Positions 52,434 through 60,600 of a stretch of DNA of 64,000 bases are shown one piece after another (within the stretch, counting starts at the first letter, position 1; every line of letters begins with the position of its first letter). The notes beneath the pieces are model-generated. The model was not told the origin of the DNA, ran no database searches, and saw nothing but the letters and a program-made list of their open reading frames with translations. Made by a program: the position numbers and the translations under genes. This stretch comes from Sphingomonas montana (GTDB lineage Bacteria; Pseudomonadota; Alphaproteobacteria; Sphingomonadales; Sphingomonadaceae): assembly GCF_001956315.1 (NCBI RefSeq), contig NZ_MOLY01000036.1, positions 62,001-126,000 on the forward strand, read 5' to 3'.

Positions 52434-52997
52434 TCAACCGGGCGCAGTTGCGAAAGTTGCACCGGCCGGGCGGACATAGGTCGTCAACGGCCGCCCATGA
52501 TAAGTTGCGACGCCGTGCGCGACATAGCCGATCCGTGCCGCCAGCCGCTGCGACGCGACATTGTCCGGGTCGATCATGCACACGGTCCCATCCCTTCCCT
52601 GGCGCGGATCCAGCCAGTCCAGCACCGCGCGCATCGCCTCGCCCGCAATGCCGGTGCCGTGCACCTCGGGCACGAACATCCAGCCGGCCTCCGGCACGTC
52701 GCCATAACCGCCGCCGATCCCGCGCCGGAAATCCATCGCCCCCGCCTCGCCCACGAACCGCCCGGTCGCGCGCGCCTCGACCGCGAAGAACCCGTATCCG
52801 AACGCGCTCCAGTGACCGATATAGCGCAACAGCCGGTGCCAGCTTTCCTCCGCCGTCGCCGGGACTCCACCGGTGAACCGGTACACCGCCGGCATCGCGC
52901 CCAGCGCCGCCCGCGCCGCCAGATCGGCCGTCCGATATGGCCGCAGCCGCAGCCGCGCGGTCAGCAGCGTCACCGCGGCCGTACCGTCATCCGTCAC
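52434..52997 (-). CDS. GNAT family N-acetyltransferase
   Basis: About 187 residues from GTG 52997. It reads LTARLRLRPYRTADLAARAA, has FGYGFFAVEARATGRFVGEA and the acetyl-CoA loop WMFVPEVHGTGIAGEAMRAV, and ends MIDPDNVASQRLAARIGYVA. This is the RimJ/RimL-like GNAT pattern. The substrate is unknown. It lies 6 bp upstream of the PAP2 gene and is divergent from the MFS gene. Confidence 0.88.
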   Translation of the reverse strand: MTDDGTAAVTLLTARLRLRPYRTADLAARAALGAMPAVYRFTGGVPATAEESWHRLLRYIGHWSAFGYGFFAVEARATGRFVGEAGAMDFRRGIGGGYGDVPEAGWMFVPEVHGTGIAGEAMRAVLDWLDPRQGRDGTVCMIDPDNVASQRLAARIGYVAHGVATYHGRPLTTYVRPAGATFATAPG

Positions 52998-53078
52998 GCC
53001 ATACGCCCGGTTTGGCAGACGCACCCCGGATGCGCTATGTCGCGGGCTCCCCGGAACGACGCGATTCCTAACATCCGC

Positions 53079-54383
53079 ATGACACCTTCCTTCCGGCTCC
53101 TCGCCGAACGCCGGTTCCTGCCGCTGTTCGTCACCCAGTTTCTGGGCGCGTTCAACGACAATCTGTTCCGCACCGCGATGATCATGCTCGTCACCTTCCA
53201 GGTCCTGCGCGATCCGGCGGCGGAGGCATCCTTTTCCGCGGTGGCCGGCGGGTTGTTCATCCTGCCCTTCTTCCTGCTGTCCGCGCTGTCGGGGCAACTG
53301 GCCGACGGGCGGGACAAGGCCCGGATCGTGCGGCTCGTGAAATCGGCCGAAATCGCGATCATGCTGTTCGGCGCGGCCGGGCTGCTGCTCGCCAACATCC
53401 CGTTGATGCTGGCCGCGCTGTTCGCGATGGGCGTCCACTCCACCTTCTTCGGCCCGATCAAATACGCCATCCTGCCGCAGCATCTGGAACCGGACGAGGT
53501 GCTGGGCGGCACCGGGCTGGTCGAGGCCGGCACCTATGGCGCGATCCTGCTGGGCACCATCGTGGGCGGCATCGTGCCGGCGCACATCGCGGCCGTGATG
53601 GTCCTGGTCGTCGCGGTCATCGGGCGGATCGCCGGGCAGCAGGTGCCGCCCGCCCCGTCGGAAAATCCGGACAGCAGCATCGATTTCCACGTCGTGCGCG
53701 CGTCGATCCGGCTGGTCCGCGATACGATGCACATCCGCCGGCTTTTCCTGGCGATCGCGGCGATCAGCTTCTTCTGGGCCCAAGGCGCGATTCTGGCCGC
53801 GCAGTTCCCGCCGCTGGTCAAGAACGCGCTGTCCGCGAACCAGTCGGTTGCCACGCTGTTCCTGTCGATCTTCTCGATCGGCGTTGCGGTCGGGTCGATC
53901 ATCATCAACCGGCTGCTGAAGGGCGCGGTGTCCGCCCGGTTCGCCCCGGCCGCCGCGATCCTGATGGGCCTGTTCGTCTGCGACCTGTACTGGACGGTCG
54001 CGCATTGGCCGCCGTCCGACGGCACGTTGCTTGAACTGCGTGCCTTCGTCATGCTGCCCCATGCCGACCGGGTGCTGATCGACCTGTTCGGCGTCGCGGT
54101 CGCCGGCGGCATGTTCGTCGTGCCGCTCTATGCCTTCCTGACCACCACCGTACACAAGTCGCAGACCGCCCGAACGGTAGCCGCCAACAATATCGTCAAC
54201 GCCGGCGCCATGGTCTTCTCGACCCTGCTGCTGGCCGGCCTCGTCCATTTCGGCGTGTCGATCGCCGGCACTTTGCTGCTGGTCGCCGTCATGAGCATCG
54301 GTGCCGCCTGGCTGGCATCCCGCCTGCACCGCGCCTGCGACCTGCATGCGGCCGAAGCATCGACAACCACGCCTGGCGACTGA
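53079..54383 (+). CDS. MFS transporter, LplT-like
   Basis: The 434-residue protein has about 12 membrane segments and the LplT/AAS-fusion type start RFLPLFVTQFLGAFNDNLFR, with NAGAMVFSTLL near the end. LplT-like MFS proteins flip lysophospholipids for reacylation. In many alphaproteobacteria this module is fused to acyltransferase and ligase domains; here it is stand-alone. No partner gene is adjacent. Confidence 0.85.
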   Translation: MTPSFRLLAERRFLPLFVTQFLGAFNDNLFRTAMIMLVTFQVLRDPAAEASFSAVAGGLFILPFFLLSALSGQLADGRDKARIVRLVKSAEIAIMLFGAAGLLLANIPLMLAALFAMGVHSTFFGPIKYAILPQHLEPDEVLGGTGLVEAGTYGAILLGTIVGGIVPAHIAAVMVLVVAVIGRIAGQQVPPAPSENPDSSIDFHVVRASIRLVRDTMHIRRLFLAIAAISFFWAQGAILAAQFPPLVKNALSANQSVATLFLSIFSIGVAVGSIIINRLLKGAVSARFAPAAAILMGLFVCDLYWTVAHWPPSDGTLLELRAFVMLPHADRVLIDLFGVAVAGGMFVVPLYAFLTTTVHKSQTARTVAANNIVNAGAMVFSTLLLAGLVHFGVSIAGTLLLVAVMSIGAAWLASRLHRACDLHAAEASTTTPGD

Positions 54384-54485
54384 GGCTGGCGAACCGTTGG
54401 TGTTCTTTCCGCTCCCACGACCCTCCAGCTCGAGAGCGTGGAGCGCGGCCGCATCAAGAGGAGTTTTCAGACACCATTCCCCTTT

Positions 54486-54546
54486 GGTTCGAGCCTGTCG
54501 AGGACCCCGCGCGGAACTCCCGACAGTCTCGGACCAGACGGACCGA
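54486..54546. repeat. Degenerate copy of the GGTTCGAG palindromic repeat
   Basis: GGTTCGAGCCTGTCGAGGA and a decayed opposite arm (GGAACTCCCGACAGTCTCGGACC) enclose CCCCGCGC, matching the layout of the 28567 element with many substitutions. A TCCTGCTCTAGAGCAGGA palindrome follows at 54561-54578. The rest of 54384-54567 shows nothing else. Confidence 0.55.
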
Positions 54547-54567
54547 CCTACTTGATAAAGTCCTGCT

Positions 54568-54708
54568 CTAGAGCAGGATCGCCAGGAAGAAGACGAAACC
54601 CCCGGCATAGGCGGTCAGGAAAAACCGCAGACTGGACATCGCCGGTGGCGCATCGGGCGCCGGCCGTGCCAGCGAACCGGGGGACAAAGTGGATGCGCCA
54701 TCGATCAT
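54568..54708 (-). CDS. Small single-pass membrane protein (46 aa)
   Basis: The ATG at 54708 gives MIDGASTLSPGSLARPAPDA, then SSLRFFLTAYAGGFVFFLAI and stops at 54568. It has a hydrophilic Pro/Ala N-terminus and one C-terminal membrane segment. It is too short for many gene finders. No family recognised; codon use and the hydrophobic tail support it being real. Confidence 0.5.
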   Translation of the reverse strand: MIDGASTLSPGSLARPAPDAPPAMSSLRFFLTAYAGGFVFFLAILL

Positions 54709-54762
54709 GATGGCGGCTTAACGAATTGCTAACCACTTCGTCACGGGCGAAAACGACTGAAC

Positions 54763-54793
54763 AGCCCACCGTCCCAGGACGGGACGGTGGGCT
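54763..54793 (-). terminator. Terminator-like hairpin after the Lys-rich gene
   Basis: AGCCCACCGTCCC (54763-54775) and GGGACGGTGGGCT (54781-54793) form a perfect 13-bp stem with a 5-nt loop, 6 bp past the stop of the minus-strand gene at 54800. A TCGTTTTCG stretch follows on the minus strand. Confidence 0.75.
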
Positions 54794-54799
54794 GGCCGC

Positions 54800-55258
54800 T
54801 CAGACCGCGCCGTCGCCGTTCGCCGCCGCCTTCGCCATGATGGCACCGATCGTTTCGGCCGACCTTTCCGCGGGTTCGGACCCGCCGATATGCGGCAGCC
54901 GGTCCGTGACGGCGGTCGTCGCATCGGACGTCGCCTTCCCAATCCGCCGCGGCCCGATCATCGCGACGAGGCCCGCGATCAACCCGACCGTGGCCGCTGC
55001 CGCACCGATCGCGGCGCCACGCGGCGTCGTCGCGGCATTTACCACAGCACCCGCCGCCGCCTTGACGCGGTCGATCGCGGTCACGCCCGCATTCTTCTGC
55101 CCGCGCTTGCCGGCTGCGGACTTGCCCGCCTTGCCGGGTTCGGCGTGCTTGCCCTTCGCCTTGGACGACGGCCCCTTCGGCGCACCGCCTTTCGCGTCCT
55201 TCCGCTTGCCTGCGTCATGTCTGTCGGCTTTTTCCGCGCCGGGGGTATCGGTCGCCAT
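54800..55258 (-). CDS. Lys/Ala-rich protein with one membrane-like segment (152 aa)
   Basis: ATG 55258 opens a 152-residue protein. Its first 60 residues are strongly basic and low-complexity (AEKADRHDAGKRKDAKGGA, and SSKAKGKHAEPGKAGKSAAG), histone-H1-like. A hydrophobic stretch (GAAIGAAAATVGLIAGLVAM) and a polar tail follow. It could be a nucleoid or envelope protein, but nothing proves either. It ends at a clear terminator and is divergent from the HEPN-like gene. Confidence 0.7.
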   Translation of the reverse strand: MATDTPGAEKADRHDAGKRKDAKGGAPKGPSSKAKGKHAEPGKAGKSAAGKRGQKNAGVTAIDRVKAAAGAVVNAATTPRGAAIGAAAATVGLIAGLVAMIGPRRIGKATSDATTAVTDRLPHIGGSEPAERSAETIGAIMAKAAANGDGAV

Positions 55259-55336
55259 CACGGCTCTCCTGCTCAATGCCATGCGCCTCCAACCTATGCC
55301 GATCTTGCCGGGTTCCGCGCGGGTCCGGACACATGG

Positions 55337-56020
55337 ATGGACCGATCGCGCCGGATCGGCCAAGGGCGCACGGTGTCGTTCCGTTCCAACCGTCCCCTCC
55401 CGCCCGACGATCTCACGCTCGCCGTCGCCACGCTGCGTCGCGGAACCCGTTTCCTGGGGGCTGGCCTGCACTTCGTCGCGACCGATGCAGGGGACTGCGA
55501 GGCTGCTGGCCGGGGCCGCGCGAAGGTCATCGCCAACGGCCTGCGCGAAATAGACCGGTTCCTCAGCCTGCTGATCGATGCGGTCGCGCTGCGCGTCGCC
55601 TCCGATAGCGACCGGGCGGCGCTGCACCGGCTGGGCAACACCGCCCGCAAGCTGGCCACGCTCCGCGCCGTGATGGCGTTGACCAGTCCCGACGACGCCG
55701 CGTTGCGCGCCATCGGCCGATCGCGCAATTGCCTGTTCCATACCGGCGGCGTCGTGCGCGCCGGCAGGGCGGGTTCCGTCCCGACCCAGGGCTGGGCGGC
55801 ACCGGACGCACCACCCCTGCCCGCGGGGGTCCCAAGCGTGCCGATGCCCGTCGGATCGCGAATCGGGGTATCGCCCGACGATCTGCGCCGTGTCTGCCTC
55901 TTCTATGATCGTATCGCCGATGAACTGCTGGCGGCTCTGGCGGCGCGGCCACCGTCGATTGATTTTTCGCGACACTCCGACTATATGAAGTCTGCACACG
56001 TCGCCTGCGACGGAATTTGA
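55337..56020 (+). CDS. Hypothetical helical protein with a HEPN-like RNxxxH motif
   Basis: The 227-residue product from ATG 55337 looks helical and contains [17 protein letters not shown]. Here Arg130 and His135 match the Rx4-6H signature of HEPN RNase domains, with the polar residue after Arg also expected. Helices such as [20 protein letters not shown] precede the motif, in the right order for HEPN. No known HEPN subfamily is recognised. A HEPN protein would be an RNase or toxin; the motif alone is suggestive only. It lies 90 bp upstream of cspA. Confidence 0.6.
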   Translation: MDRSRRIGQGRTVSFRSNRPLPPDDLTLAVATLRRGTRFLGAGLHFVATDAGDCEAAGRGRAKVIANGLREIDRFLSLLIDAVALRVASDSDRAALHRLGNTARKLATLRAVMALTSPDDAALRAIGRSRNCLFHTGGVVRAGRAGSVPTQGWAAPDAPPLPAGVPSVPMPVGSRIGVSPDDLRRVCLFYDRIADELLAALAARPPSIDFSRHSDYMKSAHVACDGI

Positions 56021-56110
56021 TGCCTGCGGGCGGACCTTTCCTTTTCTTGCTTCCTGGCTCTCCGGACACAGTGTCCGGGGCTTCCTCGTTTCTTTGAAAG
56101 GAAACATCTC

Positions 56111-56317
56111 ATGCCGATCGGCACAGTCAAATTCTTCAATTCCGACAAGGGCTATGGCTTCATCGCCGCCGAAGACGGTTCGGGCGACAGCTTCGTCCAC
56201 ATCACCGCCGTCGAGCGCGCGGGCATGCCGACCCTCAACAAGGATCAACGCGTCAGCTACGAACTGGAAACGGATCGTCGCGGCAAGCAGTCCGCAGTCA
56301 ACCTCCAGTCGGCCTGA
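56111..56317 (+). CDS. cspA: Cold-shock protein
   Basis: The 68-residue cold-shock domain has RNP1 KGYGFIAAE and RNP2 SFVHITAV. It is an RNA chaperone that melts secondary structure at low temperature or during growth shifts. GAAAGGAAA precedes the ATG. It is followed after 7 bp by an IF-1-type gene, an unusual pairing of cold-shock and initiation factors. Confidence 0.95.
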   Translation: MPIGTVKFFNSDKGYGFIAAEDGSGDSFVHITAVERAGMPTLNKDQRVSYELETDRRGKQSAVNLQSA

Positions 56318-56324
56318 TCCGGTC

Positions 56325-56585
56325 ATGGCCAAAGAGGAACTCACGACCCTCGATGGCCTGATCGACGAGATCCTGCCGGATGGGCGCTTCCGTGTCGTGT
56401 TGGACAATGATCATCGGATCATTGCCTACACGGCCGGTAAGATGCGGAAATTCCGCATCCGCACCGTGGTCGGCGACCGCGTTCAGGTCGAAATGACGCC
56501 ATATGACCTCGCAATAGGTCGTCTCGTCTTTCGCGAACGGACGCCGGGCGTCGGCCCCGGTCCGCGTCGCGGCGCACGCCGCTAA
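56325..56585 (+). CDS. infA: Translation initiation factor IF-1 paralogue
   Basis: The 86-residue OB-fold protein begins [20 protein letters not shown]. It keeps the IF-1 signature [20 protein letters not shown], then [17 protein letters not shown], but ends in an extra basic tail ([12 protein letters not shown]) not found in the 72-residue canonical alphaproteobacterial IF-1. It would bind the 30S A site. It is probably a second infA copy, perhaps used with CspA in cold or stress. ATG 56325 follows cspA by 7 bp. Confidence 0.9.
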   Translation: MAKEELTTLDGLIDEILPDGRFRVVLDNDHRIIAYTAGKMRKFRIRTVVGDRVQVEMTPYDLAIGRLVFRERTPGVGPGPRRGARR

Positions 56586-56645
56586 ACCTTTACCGATACC
56601 ACCAGACGATACCGACGGGCGATCTGCGCCGCGTCGAAGGATGCC

Positions 56646-56786
56646 ATGAACCCCGATTTTCAAGACCGACCGACTTTCATGCCCCGGCATCGCCACCATC
56701 TGCGACCGGAACGCGCCCTGCCCGTATTGCGACCGACATTGTCGCGGACCGAGCTGCGCCACATCGTGGCTGAAATATTGGGCTGA
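56646..56786 (+). CDS. Small basic hypothetical protein (46 aa)
   Basis: The ATG at 56646 gives MNPDFQDRPTFMPRHRHHLR, then LRPTLSRTELRHIVAEILG. It is basic and His/Arg-rich with a helical end. It is too short for many gene finders, but its frame is preserved and it is placed between the IF-1 and 67-aa genes. No function known. Confidence 0.45.
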   Translation: MNPDFQDRPTFMPRHRHHLRPERALPVLRPTLSRTELRHIVAEILG

Positions 56787-56820
56787 TACCGTCCCTGCCG
56801 TACCCAGAGGAGCTTCCGCC

Positions 56821-57024
56821 ATGTCGGTAACCAGCGAATATTATATGGCCCGTGCCGCCGAGAGCGCCCGCGATGCCGAAGCCGCGACGCTCGACAATGT
56901 CCGCGACCGCTGCCGCCGTTCGGAAGCTGCCTGGCTGACCATGGCCGGCCGCATCGCGCAGGGCGAAGAAATGCGCGACACGCTGGCGACCGAAAAGGCC
57001 GCCCGCGTCGGTTCGCCGCTTTGA
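56821..57024 (+). CDS. Hypothetical protein (67 aa)
   Basis: ATG 56821 has AGGAG about 8 nt upstream. The 67-residue helical product reads SVTSEYYMARAAESARDAEA, then DNVRDRCRRSEAAWLTMAGR. It looks like one of the short helical proteins common in sphingomonads. The stop overlaps the TTG start of the next gene (TTGA), so the two are coupled. Confidence 0.7.
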   Translation: MSVTSEYYMARAAESARDAEAATLDNVRDRCRRSEAAWLTMAGRIAQGEEMRDTLATEKAARVGSPL

Positions 57025-57251
57025 ACCGCCCGTTCCGCAAACGCTTCGACGGTCCCCGGCTCACGCCCGAAGCCGCCGAGCGCCAGGGCCGCGCCACGCG
57101 CCTCGCGTTCGAGGCGCTGCGTGATTCGGCGAAGGTCGTCGCCTTCCTGAACACCGAAGACCCGCTTCTCGGCGGCCGCCCGATCGACCTCGCCGTCGCC
57201 AGCCCCGAAGGCCTGACCGAAGTCGAACGCGCCATCGCTGCATTGGCCTGA
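57021..57251 (+). CDS. MbcA/ParS/Xre-type antitoxin-like C-terminal domain protein (76 aa)
   Basis: TTG 57021 overlaps the upstream stop. The 76-residue product includes LAFEALRDSAKVVAFLNTED, then PLLGGRPIDLAVASPEGLTE and VERAIAAL, the pattern of the DUF2384-type toxin-binding domain of Xre/MbcA/ParS antitoxins (AFLNTPHPLLGGRSPLDL-type). The N-terminal HTH domain of true antitoxins is missing or truncated, and no RES toxin gene is adjacent. It may be an orphan or regulatory remnant. Confidence 0.65.
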   Translation: MNRPFRKRFDGPRLTPEAAERQGRATRLAFEALRDSAKVVAFLNTEDPLLGGRPIDLAVASPEGLTEVERAIAALA

Positions 57252-57332
57252 GGGCGGTCGTTTGCGCATCGGATTGATAGGCGTCTAGGTCACGTCAGGC
57301 CCAGCGGTTGAGTTGAGTACCGCCCCCTCCAC

Positions 57333-57426
57333 CGTCATCCCAGCGAAGGCTGGGATCCATTATCACTCCGCTGGAGAGTCCCTACGACCCTAGTGATAAT
57401 GGATCCTGACCTCCGTCAGAATGACG
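57333..57426. repeat. 94-bp palindromic element with CCGTCAT/ATGACGG ends
   Basis: The ends CCGTCAT (57333) and ATGACGG (57420) bracket a perfect 15-bp inverted repeat, GGATCCATTATCACT (57354-57368) with AGTGATAATGGATCC (57393-57407). The internal CCAGCGAAGGCTGG is a further small hairpin. The shape is that of a REP/BIME or tiny MITE. It lies in the 398-bp gap before tamB together with the element at 57538. Confidence 0.85.
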
Positions 57427-57537
57427 GTAGGGAGGGGAGGGCAGTACGCTCCGCCCATCCCGAGCGCGGTAGAGGGGTCATCGAGCGAAGCTGAGAAGCT
57501 ATCGCCTGCTGCACTCGTTACGCTCGTCAAAACCCGA

Positions 57538-57621
57538 CGTCATCCCGGACTTGATCCGGGATCCAGGGACGCAAGCGCTGCGCTTCGTAGCTTTGGATCC
57601 CGGATCAAGTCCAGGATGACG
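57538..57621. repeat. 84-bp palindromic element, 28-bp arms
   Basis: Arms 57538-57565 (CGTCATCCCGGACTTGATCC...) and 57594-57621 are inverted copies with one mismatch around a 28-bp centre. They share the GTCATCC and GGATCC motifs with the element at 57333. It lies just past the tamB stop and may end the tamA-tamB transcript. The remainder of 57252-57649 holds no supported gene. Confidence 0.85.
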
Positions 57622-57649
57622 GAACATGAGCGCAACGCACTCGCTCCCC

Positions 57650-60600
57650 TCAATAATCCTTCGACACCCGCACATTGGCGCTCTGCCGTCCCACGGTCGA
57701 GATCGTCGACAGCAGCGAGAGCCAGCGCGTAATGCGATATTCCAGCCGCGTCGCGCTGTAGCCCTGACCATCGGTGATGACCTCCAGATAGGTCCGCCGC
57801 CCGATATATTTCCCCGCCGCCACCGACGTGCCCTGCCCGGTGGCGACGTCCGCCGGCAGGATGCGCAGCCGGTCCAGCCCGGCCGCGCGGCGGATCGCGT
57901 TGATCGGGTTGAGATTCATTCCCCCCCCACCGTCCGCGCGCAACGACGCCACCGCCGCCGCCAGCTGCAAAGCCTCCGGGGCGGACAGGTTGGTGATCGA
58001 CGATCCGAACAGCAGCCGGGACAGCAGCTCGTCCTCCGGCAACGCCGGTACGCTCGCAAAGTCGACCTGCGGGCGCAGGCCTGTTCCCGATACGCGGATC
58101 GTCGCGCTCAGCCCCTGGATGTTGGCGTTGGCGACGATATCCAGCACCGGATCGACCGGGCTTTCGCCCTGGAAACGGATCGACCCGCGATCGATGTCGA
58201 ACCGCCGCCCGGCAAATTCGTAATTGCCGCGCAGCAGGTCCGCGCGCCCGGTGATCTGCGGGCTGTCGACCGTTCCCTTGATACCCAGTTGCGCGCGCCA
58301 TTCGCTGTCCAGCCCCAACCCGCTCACCATCATCCGGCTGCGCGCATCGGCGTTCAGGTCCAGCCGCCAAGGTGCCGTCGGCGCGGGCAGGTCGGCCACG
58401 TCGTCCGGCCGGTTAATCTCCCGTACGTTCAGCCGCGGGATCGACGCCGCCGCCGCCCGACCCAGCCGATACCGCGACTGGTCCAGCCGGACAGTGCCCG
58501 ATATCGTGCCGCCCACCCCGTCGGACTCGATCCGCAGCGGCCCCGTCACCGTCGCACCGATGTCGTCGCGCGCGAGCAGCACCGCCTTGTCGGCCTCCAG
58601 CGCGATATCCATGCCGAACCCGCGCGCCGCCGCCAGGTCGAACGCCGCCCGTCCGGTCACGCTGCCCCCACGCGGCGTGGCCCCGCGAAAACTGTCCAGC
58701 ACCAGCCGCGATCCGTCGAACCGCCCGGCCGCGACGATTCCCTGGATGACCGTACCCGTGACGGCGCTTTCCAGCCGCGCGCCGCTGGTGCGGATCGACC
58801 CGCGGATCACCGGGCTCGCCACCCGCCCGCCGATATCGGCCCCCACCGCCACCGGGCCGGACAGGTCGATCGTCTCCACGCCCGTCAGCCGCCACAGCGT
58901 GTCGGCCGGACCGGTATAGCGCAGCTGCGCGAAGATCGGCGCGATCCGCAGCCGTTCTGCCAACCCGACACCCGTGCCGCCGCCCAGCGGCCCGATCCGC
59001 CCCTGCGCCCGGCCGATGATCGCGCCACCGCTCGCCACCACCGATCGCGCCGCCAGCCCGCGCCCGTCCAGCACCATGGCCAGCCCCACGTCGATCGGCC
59101 GCGACGACAGCACCAGTCCCGACCGTGTCAGCCCACGGATACGCAGGTCCGCCCGCCCCGTCGGCACCTGCCCGCCACCCGGCAGGCGATAGCTCAACTG
59201 CCCGCTCGCCAGCCCGCTCACGCCCAGCCGCGGAAAGGCGAGGTCGAGCAGCGACATTGGCATCCGCGCCAGCGTCGCGTCGATCGCGGCGTCCCCCGCG
59301 CCGAACCGCCCGCCGACCGTCGCCGTGCCGCCGTCGAACGTCAGCGCGGTCGGCGCGACCCGCCAGCCATCGCCTTCGCGGGTCAGCACGGCGGGGCCGC
59401 TCAACCGGATCGGCTTGCGGTCCAGCGCGCCGGATCCGACCAGCACGATCCGGTCGGGCGCCACCTGCGCCACGGTCTGGAATTCGAACGCCCGGCCGCG
59501 CGATCCGGCCAGCGAGACGCGCACTGTTCCACGCCCCCCGCGCAGGGTGGCATTCCCCGCGATCCGCGCGATCGACACGTCGCCGCGCCGCACCCCCGCC
59601 GCCGTCAGGGTCGCTTCCGTCGAAGTCCCCGCCGGATCGAGCAGCAGCACCGCGTCCAGCTTGCCGCGTCGCATTTCCACCGGCACAGCCGCGGCCAGCC
59701 GCGCGCCGACAAAGCCCAGATGCGTCTCGATCCGCTGCACGTCCCCCGCCGGCGCGAACAGCAGCCGTCCGTCGATCCCGCCGCCCGCGGTCGTCAACAT
59801 ACCGGTAAACCCGCCCGGGTCGGACCGCAGCGCGCCGGTCGCGGTCGTGCCCGACACGTTCAGCGCGGCGACCCGCACCACCGCCGGCGCACCGGACGGC
59901 AGGTCGATCCGCCCGCTTGCTGCAAACGGCCCCAGCGTCGATCCCCCCGCCGCCTGGAATGCATAGCCCCCCGCGTCCGGCAGCAGCGTCGCCCGCACCG
60001 CCACCAGCCCCAACCCGTCGGCCGGTGCCGCCAGCAGCAGTTCGACCCGCGGACGCGAGATATTGCCGTCCAGCGCGATGTCGAACGCGCCGTACCGCGC
60101 CTGCCGCCCGCGCCCCGCAAACTGGAACGTCCCGTCGCGCCGCCGCATCCCCGTGCCACGGATCATGATCGCCGGCGCGGTCAGCACCAGGTCGCTGAAC
60201 CGCAGCACGCCGTCCCGGTCGCGCACCAGCCGCGTGTCGATGCGCGGCAGTCCGCCGGCCAGGCCGCCCAGGAACGCATTGTCCAGCCGCCGCACCCAGG
60301 CCCGCCCGCGCCCCTCCACCCGCGTGCCGCGCCCGCTCGGGTCCGGCACCACGCTCAGGTCGCTCGTCACATCGACGATGCCCAGGCCGGGGATCAGATA
60401 GCGCTGCAACTGCCCGGATATCGTGACGTCGTAGCGCCCGGTGGTCAGGTCGACATGCAGCGCCAGCTTGCCGCGCAGCTTGTCCGAATCGAACGCCAGC
60501 CCGGTCCCGCTCAGGTCGCGCGCCGTCGCCTGCAACCGTCCTGCCACCGACAGGTTCGCCAATATCCCGCCCGCCACGTCGCCCACGCCGGTCACCCGCC

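Noticed and set aside
57421-57732. 103-codon plus-strand frame before tamB
   Set aside because: It is mostly a translation of the palindromic repeat elements and the antisense end of tamB.
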